A stretch of 64,000 nucleotides of DNA from Aerococcaceae bacterium DSM 111176 (GCA_015863215.1 JACBXN010000001.1:124001-188000), one strand, 5' to 3'. Positions 49,883 through 58,324 are shown, counted from the stretch's first letter. Made by a program: numbers and translations. The notes: generated from the letters alone by a model not told the origin.

Positions 49883-50960
49883 TAATTTAGAAATTTCACT
49901 ATTTGGTGAATCTCACGGACCTGCTATTGGTGTTACAATTAATGGATTACCGGCAGGTTTGGAATTAGATATGGATGCTATATTAGTAGATATGGCACGC
50001 CGTGCACCAGGTAGTTCAGAATTAACAACACCACGTAAAGAAAAGGATCAACCTGAAATTATTACAGGATTTCTGGACGGGAAAACAACGGGTGCACCCC
50101 TAACAGCAATTATTTGGAATACTAATACACGCTCTAAGGATTATAGCCAAATGAAACGTTTAATGCGTCCTGGTCAAGCCGATTATCCCGGACGTGTTCG
50201 TTACAGTGGCTTTAATGATTACCGTGGTTCAGGTCATTTCTCTGGCCGAATTACAGCACCATTGGTTTTTGCGGGCGCTATTTGTAAACAATTACTCGCT
50301 CAAGATGATATTCTTATCGGAGCTCATGTCCAAAGCATTGCTGGGATTGAAGATCAGCCTTATGACTTTAAACAACCCGTAGATAAATCAACGTTAGATC
50401 AATTCAAAAAAGAAACGATTCCTTTATTTGATGAGAGCAAACGTGAAGCGATGGAACAAGCGGTCCTTGCTGCTAAGGCAGACCAAGACTCTGTAGGTGG
50501 AGTAGTTGAAGTCTTTGTTCAAGGAATGCCGGCTGGTTATGGTAATCCTTTCTTTGATAGTGTTGAGTCAACGATCGCGCATTTAGTATTTGCGGTACCA
50601 GCAACTAAAGGTTTAGAATTTGGATCTGGCTTTGATATGGCTAAACTACGTGGTTCACAGGCGAATGATCGTTATTACTATGATGAGGACGGAAATGTAA
50701 AGACGGAAACTAATCATAATGGTGGAATTCTAGGTGGCATTACATTTGGTATGCCGATTGTTTATCGTGTTGCTGTTAAGGCACCGGCTTCCATTGAAAA
50801 GGAACAGACGACAATTAATGTCGAAACACAAGAAAATGATGTGCTATCAACACATGGACGCCATGACCCAATTATTGTGCCAAGAATTATACCGGTTCTT
50901 GAAGCAATAACAGCCATTGGCCTTGTCGATTTAATGATGGAGCGCGGTAAATATGTCTAA
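49863..50960 (+). CDS. aroC: Chorismate synthase
   Basis: Final step to chorismate, using reduced FMN. 365 residues with FGESHGPAIGVTINGLPAG, RAPGSSELTTPRKEKDQ and GSGHFSGRITAP; the C-terminal GRHDP and PRIIPVLEA blocks are present. AGGAGG lies within the aroA end, consistent with coupled translation. Confidence 0.96.
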   Translation: MSGTWGNNLEISLFGESHGPAIGVTINGLPAGLELDMDAILVDMARRAPGSSELTTPRKEKDQPEIITGFLDGKTTGAPLTAIIWNTNTRSKDYSQMKRLMRPGQADYPGRVRYSGFNDYRGSGHFSGRITAPLVFAGAICKQLLAQDDILIGAHVQSIAGIEDQPYDFKQPVDKSTLDQFKKETIPLFDESKREAMEQAVLAAKADQDSVGGVVEVFVQGMPAGYGNPFFDSVESTIAHLVFAVPATKGLEFGSGFDMAKLRGSQANDRYYYDEDGNVKTETNHNGGILGGITFGMPIVYRVAVKAPASIEKEQTTINVETQENDVLSTHGRHDPIIVPRIIPVLEAITAIGLVDLMMERGKYV

Positions 50961-51231
50961 GCATATCGATGAATTGCGCCAAGAAATTAATCAAATCGAT
51001 GAACAATTGGTGGCATTAATTGAAGCGCGAATGGAAGTAGCTCAAGATATTGCTGCTTATAAACAAGCAAATGATTTACCAGTGTTTGACGAATTGCGCG
51101 AACAAGAAGTCATTGAGAAAAATGTGGCTTTACTAAAAAATGAAACATTATATGAATCAAGCTACCGTGAAATTATTCAAAAAATTATGGATGTCTCGAA
51201 AGATATTCAAAGAGATTGGCTATCAAAATAG
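50953..51231 (+). CDS. Chorismate mutase (AroQ class)
   Basis: Rearranges chorismate to prephenate, feeding pheA and tyrA. 92 residues, all-helical: IDELRQEINQIDEQLVALIE, RMEVAQDIAAYK and VFDELREQEVIEK. The start overlaps aroC by 8 bases. It is the last gene of the operon and links it to the separate pheA-tyrA pair. Confidence 0.93.
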   Translation: MSKHIDELRQEINQIDEQLVALIEARMEVAQDIAAYKQANDLPVFDELREQEVIEKNVALLKNETLYESSYREIIQKIMDVSKDIQRDWLSK

Positions 51232-51237
51232 CATGAG

Positions 51238-51260
51238 ACAGGGGGAAACCCCTGTTTTTT
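51238..51260 (+). terminator. Terminator of the aro operon
   Basis: ACAGGGG/CCCCTGT with GAAA loop and six T. Confidence 0.9.
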
Positions 51261-51271
51261 GTATTTTATAC

Positions 51272-51300
51272 TTGCACAAATTATAATTATATGGTTTAAT
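51272..51300 (+). promoter_or_regulatory. Promoter of tRNA-Val / phoU
   Basis: TTGCAC (51272-51277), 17 bp, TTTAAT (51295-51300), 17 bases before the tRNA. Confidence 0.6.
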
Positions 51301-51317
51301 AAGTGATACCGCTTTCT

Positions 51318-51390
51318 GGTTCTTTAGCTCAGCTGGGAGAGCACTACCTCGACAAGGTAGGGGTCGCAGGTTCGAGCCCTGCAAGGACCA
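51318..51390 (+). tRNA. tRNA-Val (GAC)
   Basis: 73 nt cloverleaf: acceptor GGTTCTT/AAGGACC, D arm GCTC/GAGC, anticodon stem CTACC/GGTAG, T arm GCAGG/CCTGC with TTCGAGC. Loop is TCGACAA, giving anticodon GAC, but position 33 is C instead of the near-universal U. The 3' CCA is not encoded. A terminator follows directly. Confidence 0.9.
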
Positions 51391-51394
51391 TTTT

Positions 51395-51426
51395 ACGTGA
51401 AACTAGAGCAGTTTCACGTTTTTTTA
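51395..51426 (+). terminator. Terminator after tRNA-Val
   Basis: 10-bp stem ACGTGAAACT/AGTTTCACGT with a T run. Confidence 0.85.
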
Positions 51427-51452
51427 TCTCATTAATAAAAGGAGGAAGAAAG

Positions 51453-52106
51453 ATGAGAAAGTTATTCGATGAGAAATTAGAGAATCATATGGCACAGTTA
51501 CAAGAAATGTCAGTGGTAGTAAGTGATCAACTCGCTACTGCGATGCAAGCCTTGAAAACGATGGATGTAGCACTCGCTCAAAAGGTTCTTGATGCAGACG
51601 AAAAAACGAATCAATTTACGGTAGATATCGAACGCGAATCATATTTGATTATTGCGACAGAACAACCTGTTGCAACAGATTTACGTTTAATTTTCGCTGT
51701 ATTATTGGCGAGCGTTGATTTAGAACGTATTGGGGATCATGCTTGTTCGATTGCTGAACAAGTAATTGAGCATCAAGATAAAGCGACTATCGAATCACTC
51801 GATAATATTGTGAGTGAAATGGCTGCAATCGGTCAAGAAATGTTAGTCGATGCGATTAAAACATTTGAGACCCATGACGGAGATAAAGCGATGGAAATTG
51901 CTGACCGTGATGACGCAATTGATGCTGGTCTACAACAAGTCTTAAAAGAATCAAAAGATATGTTGAAGTCACAACAAGAACCACCAATGACGAGTATTTC
52001 ATATATTCGTATCGCTAATAATTTAGAACGTATTGGCGACTATATTACGAATTTATGTGAACGTGTTGTATATTTAGAGACACATAGAATCATGGAATTA
52101 GGTTAA
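51453..52106 (+). CDS. phoU: Phosphate signalling protein PhoU
   Basis: Negative regulator of phosphate uptake and signalling. 217 residues in two three-helix repeats, each with the metal-binding pattern (LERIGDHACSIAEQ; LERIGDYITNLCE). ATG 51453 follows AAAGGAGG; an open frame extends back through the tRNA but is not coding. No pst genes are nearby, so it may act on a transporter encoded elsewhere. Confidence 0.94.
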   Translation: MRKLFDEKLENHMAQLQEMSVVVSDQLATAMQALKTMDVALAQKVLDADEKTNQFTVDIERESYLIIATEQPVATDLRLIFAVLLASVDLERIGDHACSIAEQVIEHQDKATIESLDNIVSEMAAIGQEMLVDAIKTFETHDGDKAMEIADRDDAIDAGLQQVLKESKDMLKSQQEPPMTSISYIRIANNLERIGDYITNLCERVVYLETHRIMELG

Positions 52107-52117
52107 TCATTCAAGAA

Positions 52118-52159
52118 AAAAGACGTAAAACTCAGATGATGTGAGTTTTACGTCTTTTT
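52118..52159. terminator. Bidirectional terminator (phoU / metQ)
   Basis: AAAGACGTAAAACTCA pairs with TGAGTTTTACGTCTTT between converging genes, with T or A runs on both sides. Confidence 0.88.
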
Positions 52160-52171
52160 GTTTGTTTATAA

Positions 52172-53053
52172 TTATTCAGCAGAAAGAGCTTCTTCCGCTT
52201 CTTCTAAAGATTGCGGTGCACCTTCCCAAGCGGGTTTATCACCGCCGGTTAATTCATAAATCGCTTTGGCTGTTTCTGGTGAATTGTAGTATTCAGCGAT
52301 TTGTAAGTACAATGGATTTTCTGTGTCTTCTGGGCGAGCTGCAATGACATTACGGTATGCTTCATTTAATTGTTCAGGGTGGTCTGCATCAATAAAGATC
52401 GCATCTTCTTCTAAACTTAATCCTGCGTCGGTTGCGAAATTATTATTGATAAATGCCGCCGCAACGTCCGGTAAAATGGCAGGTAATTGTGCTGCTTCTG
52501 CTTCTTCGAATTGTAAATTCAATGGATTATCTGTAACATCTTCAGGCGTTGGTAATGCACCTGCTTCATCATCGACTTCAATAATCCCTGCAATCTCTAG
52601 ACCAAGTAGGGCACGGCCACCATTTGTTGGGTCATTTGGGATGGCAATAATATCACCATCTTGTAATTCCTCGAGTGACGCAATATTCTCAGAATAAGCG
52701 CCCATCGGTGAAACGAATGTGTAACCAATTCCTTGTAAATCGGCATCATTTTCATCATTCCAATTATTTAAGAATGCCACATGTTGGAAGGCGTTTAAGT
52801 CTAGTGAACCATCATTTAATGAGATATTTGGTTGTACATAGTCATTTAATAAAACAATCTCAATGGTAATACCATCTTCTGTTGCTTGATCAACGACTGT
52901 TTGCCAAACGTCTTCAGCAGTACCAGGTACTAAACCAACAGTCACTGTTTCACCGTCAAATTCACCTTGTGCAGAAACAGGTGTTTGGAACCCACTTGCT
53001 AAAAGACCTGCTGCTAAACTAAATACACCAATTTTTTTCAATAAATTTTTCAT
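52172..53053 (-). CDS. metQ: MetQ/NlpA-type substrate-binding protein
   Basis: Extracellular binding protein of a methionine-type ABC importer. 293 residues: signal peptide (about 1-28) and the NlpA fold (VTVGLVPGTAEDVW, DYVQPNISLNDGSLDLNAFQH, IAIPNDPTNGGRALLGLE). The signal shows a signal-peptidase I pattern (PVSA) and has no cysteine, so the usual lipid anchor is missing. It is preceded by a T-box with a Met specifier. No ATPase or permease gene is adjacent, so it is an orphan component. Confidence 0.9.
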   Translation of the reverse strand: MKNLLKKIGVFSLAAGLLASGFQTPVSAQGEFDGETVTVGLVPGTAEDVWQTVVDQATEDGITIEIVLLNDYVQPNISLNDGSLDLNAFQHVAFLNNWNDENDADLQGIGYTFVSPMGAYSENIASLEELQDGDIIAIPNDPTNGGRALLGLEIAGIIEVDDEAGALPTPEDVTDNPLNLQFEEAEAAQLPAILPDVAAAFINNNFATDAGLSLEEDAIFIDADHPEQLNEAYRNVIAARPEDTENPLYLQIAEYYNSPETAKAIYELTGGDKPAWEGAPQSLEEAEEALSAE

Positions 53054-53185
53054 TTTAAAATACTCTCCTTTTAATTGTTGATCGTTGAATTATTTCTATC
53101 TTCTCGTTTAATCCTAATGAGTGGAATTTATTCAGTCCTTTCTTTAATTTATGCGCGGATGTGCCTTAGAAATTTATAGAAAACA

Positions 53186-53462
53186 AAAAAACTCCCGTCC
53201 CTTAAAAGGACGAGAGCATTGCTTCGTGTTACCACCTTAGTTTTCTAGATTATCGCTAATCTAAACTCATACAGTACGTTCTCTAGGAATTATACTGCGA
53301 CGATATAACGGTCGTACCCGATGATTACTCACCCAAGCTCATAATCATAGCTCCATGGCCATTTTCAATGTCGTGTCTTTCGCTTATTCTCACCAACCAT
53401 AAGCTCTCTGAACAAAGTTTCCCATTTACTTTTCCACATCAAAGCATTATTCTTTTCTATGA
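53186..53462 (-). promoter_or_regulatory. T-box riboswitch, Met specifier, upstream of metQ
   Basis: On the minus strand: the stem I motif CAGAGAGC, specifier region GAAAATGGCC (AUG codon at 53360-53362), T-box core AAGGTGGTAACACG (about 53223-53236), then terminator CTCTCGTCC/GGGACGGGAG with seven T (53186-53217). Uncharged tRNA-Met would favour read-through into metQ, whose start lies 132 bases further on. Confidence 0.88.
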
Positions 53463-53466
53463 GACG

Positions 53467-53495
53467 ATTATATTATAGTGAGTTATTTTTTGCAA
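53467..53495 (-). promoter_or_regulatory. Promoter of T-box–metQ
   Basis: Minus strand TTGCAA (53490-53495), 17 bp, TATAAT (53467-53472). It lies back to back with the aminotransferase promoter. Confidence 0.75.
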
Positions 53496-53532
53496 GTAAC
53501 ATTTAATTTTATTCACATTGAATTTTAATTCA

Positions 53533-53541
53533 TGGTATAAT
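53533..53541 (+). promoter_or_regulatory. Extended -10 promoter of aminotransferase gene
   Basis: TGGTATAAT 30 bases before ATG; no good -35 is seen, as expected for an extended -10. Confidence 0.5.
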
Positions 53542-53570
53542 TATATTATTAATCAAAGGGAGTTTTTACA

Positions 53571-54737
53571 ATGGATTATTCAAATTTAAGTAAAGCAGCT
53601 CAAGCTGCACCACCAAATTTAATCAGAGCATTTAGCGAAAAAATCAGTCATATTGATGGTTTGCTAAAGTTTAATATTGGAGAACCAGATTTTCCAACAC
53701 CAGAAGTGGTGAAGCAAGCAACGATTGAATCAATTAATAAAGACCAAAGTTTCTATTCACATTCACGTGGTGTGATGGAATTACGTGAAGCGATTGCTGG
53801 TTATATTGACCGTAAATTCAATCTAGAATATGACCCAGCAACTGAAGTCATTGTAACAGTTGGTTCAACAGAATCACTGAAAGCAGCGGTTGATGTAGTA
53901 ACTAATCCCGGGGACAACATCTTAGTTGTTGATCCTAACTATGTTATCTACAATACACAAGTGACATTAGCGCGTGGTAATATCGTGCCAATTGAGGTAG
54001 CGGATACTAAATTTAAATTAACACCACAAGCGGTTCATGACAAAATGGCTGAAATCGGTGAAGCGAAAGCGATTCTCTTTAACTATCCGGTAAATCCTAC
54101 AGGTGTAAGTTATAACCGTGAAGAATTAAAGGCTTTAGCTGAAGTTTTCACGGAATATAATTTATATATTATTTCAGATGAGGTTTATTCTGAATTTAAT
54201 TATGGCGAAGAGGATCATGTTTCGATTGCTGAATTTGCCAAAGACCGTACTATTTTAATTAATGGTGCGAGTAAAGCATTTGCGATGACCGGATGGCGTA
54301 CTGCCTTTGTCGCTGCTCCAAAAGCAATCATCGATTCATTATTTGCTGTTCACCAATCAATGGTCACAGCACCACCAACACAAATTCAATATGGGGCAAT
54401 TGTTGCTTATAATGATTTAGATGAAGACGTAGCTGAGATGCGTCAGTCTTATTTAGATCGTCGTAATTTAGTGATTGCAGGTTTAGAGAGTTTAGATATT
54501 GAATATATCAAACCAGAGGGAGCCTTTTATATTTTATTCAAGGTACCAGATTGGTTTGATGGTGATGATCAAGAGTTTTGTTTACAAATTGCACATGACC
54601 AAAAGGTCGCTTTAACACCAGCCAGCGTCTTTGGTAATGGTGGTAAACAATATGTACGTATTAGTTATGCGTCTAGCGCAGAAAACTTAAAAATCTTAAT
54701 TGAACGATTAGGTAAATTTAAAGACGCGCATCAATAA
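53571..54737 (+). CDS. Class I/II PLP aminotransferase
   Basis: 388-residue fold type I aminotransferase of the AspC/PatA/AraT group. PLP lysine in NGASKAFAMTGWR; NYPVNPTG, SDEVYSEF and the C-terminal YVRISYASS with substrate Arg are present. It could supply the last step to Phe and Tyr for the aro genes nearby, or aspartate; specificity cannot be read from sequence. Confidence 0.9.
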   Translation: MDYSNLSKAAQAAPPNLIRAFSEKISHIDGLLKFNIGEPDFPTPEVVKQATIESINKDQSFYSHSRGVMELREAIAGYIDRKFNLEYDPATEVIVTVGSTESLKAAVDVVTNPGDNILVVDPNYVIYNTQVTLARGNIVPIEVADTKFKLTPQAVHDKMAEIGEAKAILFNYPVNPTGVSYNREELKALAEVFTEYNLYIISDEVYSEFNYGEEDHVSIAEFAKDRTILINGASKAFAMTGWRTAFVAAPKAIIDSLFAVHQSMVTAPPTQIQYGAIVAYNDLDEDVAEMRQSYLDRRNLVIAGLESLDIEYIKPEGAFYILFKVPDWFDGDDQEFCLQIAHDQKVALTPASVFGNGGKQYVRISYASSAENLKILIERLGKFKDAHQ

Positions 54738-54746
54738 TTTTAATTT

Positions 54747-54787
54747 AAAACAGGGTCCTTGATTGTTTTCGAGGACCCTGTTTTTTT
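54747..54787. terminator. Bidirectional terminator (aminotransferase / alkD)
   Basis: AACAGGGTCCT/AGGACCCTGTT with a T run; the run touches the alkD stop codon. Confidence 0.85.
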
Positions 54788-55445
54788 ATTGTACTTTTAA
54801 ATGTTTGTTGGCTTCACGCCAGCTTAGTGGATGCAATTCTTCGCGGTAAGTTAAGAGGAAATGGATCACCCACTGCGAATCTGTTTTAGCATATTCTCTT
54901 AGAGCCCAACCAATTGCTTTATTGATGAAGAATTCATTGGAACCTAAATTGGTTTTAATCACTTCTTCGAGCAATTGAATGTCTGTTTCTGCTTTAAGGC
55001 CTAGTTGATGGAGAATTGCTGTTCGAGCTAACCAAATATTTGACTCTCTTGACCATGTTCTCATCGTTTCTTTCACTTCAGGGTATTGGAGAGTGAGATA
55101 GCCAATCGTTTTAACTAAGGCATCAATACTATCCCACCACGATTTTGTAGTAATGAGTGTTTCAAATGAAGCTAAGTCATGAGGTCTTAGGTATTTCTGC
55201 ATCGCTCTCAAGTAGTCACAAGCGATATATTGGTATTCTCGCTGGGGCATTTTCCAGAGTGAATGGACGATATCCCAGTCAATTATTTTGGTCTTTTTCC
55301 ATTCTTTAATAAAAGGAGTGCTAATTTGTCGACGTTCGACACTCTTGATGCCTAAAAATGGAAATTGGTCTTTCATATAAGCAGCCATCGGTGCTTGATT
55401 TTCGGGACGAGCATGTTCTTCCATGCGTTGAATTAATAATTTCAT
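54786..55445 (-). CDS. DNA alkylation repair protein (AlkD-like)
   Basis: HEAT-repeat DNA glycosylase for alkylated bases. 219 residues of helical repeats; FLGIKSVERRQISTPFIKEW and the region TTKSWWDSIDALVKTIGYL with Trp-Trp-Asp at the active site resemble AlkD. Divergent from the SOS-type hdiR cassette, whose operator lies in the shared 112-bp gap. Confidence 0.9.
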   Translation of the reverse strand: MKLLIQRMEEHARPENQAPMAAYMKDQFPFLGIKSVERRQISTPFIKEWKKTKIIDWDIVHSLWKMPQREYQYIACDYLRAMQKYLRPHDLASFETLITTKSWWDSIDALVKTIGYLTLQYPEVKETMRTWSRESNIWLARTAILHQLGLKAETDIQLLEEVIKTNLGSNEFFINKAIGWALREYAKTDSQWVIHFLLTYREELHPLSWREANKHLKVQ

Positions 55446-55493
55446 AATGGTTCACCTCTTTACGATAGTCTATCAAATTTTAAGTAGATCTTC

Positions 55494-55522
55494 TTGCATT
55501 TATAAAGAGTGCATGCTAGACT
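55494..55522 (+). promoter_or_regulatory. Promoter of hdiR cassette
   Basis: TTGCAT, 17 bp, TAGACT; the start site would fall in or near the palindrome that follows. Confidence 0.5.
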
Positions 55523-55525
55523 AAT

Positions 55526-55543
55526 GTTAGTTTATAAACTAAC
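55526..55543. promoter_or_regulatory. Palindromic operator of the hdiR cassette
   Basis: GTTAGTTTATAAACTAAC is a perfect 18-bp palindrome just after the -10 and 14 bases before hdiR. Placement predicts autorepression by HdiR. Confidence 0.7.
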
Positions 55544-55557
55544 AAAGGGGTGATGAG

Positions 55558-56238
55558 ATGTTTTCGGGTAATAGACTTAGAGAAATACGTGAAGCAATGT
55601 CTTTAACACAATCAGAATTAGCCAGACAATTAGGCATTAGTCGTACATCCTATCATAATTGGGAACAAGGTAAAACACAGCCTAATCAAGCAAATCTCAA
55701 AAAATTAGCGGCTATTTTTGAGGTTGAAGTGAATTATTTTGAACAAGAATATGAATTACTCTCTTTATATAAGCGGTTATATGAAGTAAATCAGCAAAAG
55801 CTATTTAATTACGGCGAAACGTTGTTAGTTTCCCAAAGAGTGGAAGCAACTCCGGCAGTATTTGAATACCATGTTTATGAGAAATTATCAGCAGGTACCG
55901 GTTATGGCTATTTAGCAGATCATTCTTATGATGTGGTTTATTATGATGAAGAGAAAGAGCATGATTTAGCTTCGTGGGTATATGGAGACTCAATGGAGCC
56001 ACGTTATCCTAATGGTTCAGTCGTTTTAATTCGTGGAACAGGTTTTGATTATGATGGTGAAGTTTATGCGGTCGATTGGGATGGTCAAACTTATTTAAAA
56101 CGCGTTTACCGTGAAGAAGAGGGACTGCGTCTTGTTTCATTAAATACGAAATATCAAGATAAGTTGGCACCTTATAATGAGGAACCGCGAATTATCGGAA
56201 AGGTGATTGATCACTTTATACCTAAGGAGCGAGTGTGA
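55558..56238 (+). CDS. hdiR: HdiR-like XRE/S24 SOS repressor
   Basis: 226-residue LexA-like repressor: XRE helix-turn-helix (about 6-60; MSLTQSELARQLGISRTSYH) and an S24 autopeptidase domain. Cleavage pair Ala112-Gly113 in KLSAGTGYG, Ser145 in GDSMEP, Lys181 in TYLKRVY. DNA damage via RecA should trigger self-cleavage, as for lactococcal HdiR. First gene of a four-gene cassette with an error-prone polymerase; GGGGTGATG precedes ATG. Confidence 0.92.
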   Translation: MFSGNRLREIREAMSLTQSELARQLGISRTSYHNWEQGKTQPNQANLKKLAAIFEVEVNYFEQEYELLSLYKRLYEVNQQKLFNYGETLLVSQRVEATPAVFEYHVYEKLSAGTGYGYLADHSYDVVYYDEEKEHDLASWVYGDSMEPRYPNGSVVLIRGTGFDYDGEVYAVDWDGQTYLKRVYREEEGLRLVSLNTKYQDKLAPYNEEPRIIGKVIDHFIPKERV

Positions 56239-57653
56239 TGGGAATAATAGATTATAGCCTTGAGCCGCATTCTGATATTGCTTTTTTTGATATGAAATCA
56301 TTTTATGCCAGTGTAGAATGTGTGGAACGTGGTTTGGATCCACTGACGACGTCGCTTTGCGTGGTAAGCCGGTCGGATAATTCTAAGGGGCTTATTTTAG
56401 CCAGTTCCCCCACATTTAAGCGTGTTTATGGTAAGAAAAATGTTGGTCGGAGCTATGATTTACCATTTAATATTCACACGAGGCGGTTTAATTACCAAGC
56501 AGCCAAGCGGCAACAACTTCCTACTACGCCGGAATATGTTCAATATATTGAACTATGGGCTAGAAAAACATTAATCGTCCCACCACGTATGGGCCATTAT
56601 ATTGATGTTAATATGCAAATTCAGAAAATATTACAAAATTATGCTGCTCCAGAAGATATTTTACCTTATTCAATTGATGAGGGATTTATTGATTTAACGC
56701 GGTCATTGAATTACTTTTCCTCGGATAAATCAATGTCAAAACGTGATAAATTAGATTTGGTCAGTGCACGTATTCAGTATGATATTTGGCGTCAAACAGG
56801 CGTCTATTCAACGATAGGGATGAGTAATGCAAATCCATTACTTGCTAAATTAGCGCTGGATAATGAGGCTAAAAATACAAAAGGGATGCGTGCAAACTGG
56901 TCTTATGAAGATGTCGAGCGTAAAGTGTGGCAAATTAAAGAACTAACCGATTTCTGGGGAATTGGTAACCGTATGGCTAGGCGTTTAAATAAAATGAAGA
57001 TATACTCTATTTATGATTTAGCAATGAGTAATCCTGATGATTTAAAGCGTGAATTTGGGGTTATTGGTGTTCAAAATTGGTTTCATGCTCATGGCGTGGA
57101 CGAGAGCAATGTGCACAATAAGTATAAACCAAAGAGTAAAGGACTAGGGAACTCACAAGTTTTACCACATAATTATGTGGACCAGAGAGCAATTGAACTT
57201 GTATTGAAAGAAATGGGCGAGCAAGTAGCCATTCGTTTACGGCGAGCAAAGAAGAATACGATGACAGTAGCGATTCATGTAGGCTATTCGAGTGACATGG
57301 AGAAGAAATCGATTAATGCTCAGCGAAGCATTGATCCGACGCAAAATACAAAAGAACTGCAAAAAGTTATTGTAGAACTCTTTCGCAAGCATTATACAGG
57401 TGGCCCTATTCGGACCATTGGTATCCGCTATGAGAATTTAGTGGATGAGTCGATTGTGTATTATACGTTATTTACAGATATCGATGCATTGGAGAAAGAA
57501 AATCGTTTAGACCAAACAATTGATCAAATTCGTCAAAAATACGGCTTCCTCTCGCTACAAAAAGCTACCGCTTTAACAAAGGATTCCCGTAGTATAGCTC
57601 GAAGTAAATTAATTGGGGGACATTCTGCGGGTGGACTGGATGGATTAGAGTAA
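56238..57653 (+). CDS. umuC: Y-family DNA polymerase (UmuC/UvrX type)
   Basis: Translesion polymerase of 471 residues: FFDMKSFYASVECVERG (first metal acids), YSIDEGFIDLT (Asp-Glu pair) and the little-finger domain with MTVAIHVGYSS. The start overlaps the hdiR stop (TGATG) with AAGGAG upstream. The neighbouring YolD gene is the usual partner of this Gram-positive subgroup. Confidence 0.93.
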   Translation: MGIIDYSLEPHSDIAFFDMKSFYASVECVERGLDPLTTSLCVVSRSDNSKGLILASSPTFKRVYGKKNVGRSYDLPFNIHTRRFNYQAAKRQQLPTTPEYVQYIELWARKTLIVPPRMGHYIDVNMQIQKILQNYAAPEDILPYSIDEGFIDLTRSLNYFSSDKSMSKRDKLDLVSARIQYDIWRQTGVYSTIGMSNANPLLAKLALDNEAKNTKGMRANWSYEDVERKVWQIKELTDFWGIGNRMARRLNKMKIYSIYDLAMSNPDDLKREFGVIGVQNWFHAHGVDESNVHNKYKPKSKGLGNSQVLPHNYVDQRAIELVLKEMGEQVAIRLRRAKKNTMTVAIHVGYSSDMEKKSINAQRSIDPTQNTKELQKVIVELFRKHYTGGPIRTIGIRYENLVDESIVYYTLFTDIDALEKENRLDQTIDQIRQKYGFLSLQKATALTKDSRSIARSKLIGGHSAGGLDGLE

Positions 57654-58009
57654 TGGTATATAGAGATTACTTACCTTATAAATCAGCGCGCGAATATCAA
57701 GACCGTAAAATGGCGAAATGGATGGGCTTCTTTTTATCCGAACATACGACGTCCTTGAATACAGAAGAAGGTCAACTAGTTGAAGAAGTGGACCGTATGC
57801 CGATACATCAACTGATTGTCTTATTAAATCAGTGCTTTTTGAATCAATTAAAAATTTCGTTAGAGTTAGATAATGCCGGCTTTGTTGAATTGAAATCAGG
57901 CATTGTAGACCATGTGGACCAAAATAAGATTGGTTTACGAACAGATCAGGATTATGTCTTTATTGCACTGGGGCAAATATTAACCTTAACGATAGGCGAG
58001 GAGGATTAA
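57653..58009 (+). CDS. YolD-like protein
   Basis: 118 residues of the YolD-like family, small proteins that occur beside UmuC/UvrX polymerases and are proposed UmuD-like helpers. It begins MVYRDYLPYKSAREYQDRKMAKW and ends in a beta-rich domain. Start overlaps the polymerase stop (TAATG). Confidence 0.83.
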   Translation: MVYRDYLPYKSAREYQDRKMAKWMGFFLSEHTTSLNTEEGQLVEEVDRMPIHQLIVLLNQCFLNQLKISLELDNAGFVELKSGIVDHVDQNKIGLRTDQDYVFIALGQILTLTIGEED

Positions 58010-58010
58010 T

Positions 58011-58313
58011 GTGCTAACTCCAGATATGTATGAAAATAATTTACAGTTTGATTATTTTAGTGATAATTTTCAGCGTTTTGAAGAGGATTTCTATGAATAT
58101 TCTGATTTAAATGTCCCTTTAACCTTTATTACGGATGATTTACTCAAAACAATGGCCAAGGCACAAACAAATTATTTTAAATTGATTGCCAAAAAGGCAT
58201 TGGATCACCAAGATCACTATTTTGTTTTCCGAGTGAGAACGCCGGAAGAAAATCCGCAAATTCGTATTTATGAATATTTAGGGCATCAAAGTCAGCAACT
58301 AACATTGCATTGA
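58011..58313 (+). CDS. Hypothetical protein in SOS cassette
   Basis: 100 residues, no family recognised; acidic and aromatic-rich N-terminal half, soluble. GTG 58011 follows AGGAGG by 6 bases, and the gene begins one base after yolD ends, so it belongs to the hdiR operon. A strong terminator follows. It may be a further accessory of the polymerase; this is inference from place only. Confidence 0.7.
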   Translation: MLTPDMYENNLQFDYFSDNFQRFEEDFYEYSDLNVPLTFITDDLLKTMAKAQTNYFKLIAKKALDHQDHYFVFRVRTPEENPQIRIYEYLGHQSQQLTLH

Positions 58314-58324
58314 CTCTGATATTA

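Noticed and set aside
51395-51419. GTTTCACG sequence resembling parS
   Set aside because: It is one arm of the tRNA terminator hairpin; the 16-bp parS palindrome is not present.
51303-51452. In-frame extension of phoU through the tRNA gene
   Set aside because: It translates tRNA-Val and its terminator; phoU has its own strong AAAGGAGG and a family start at 51453.
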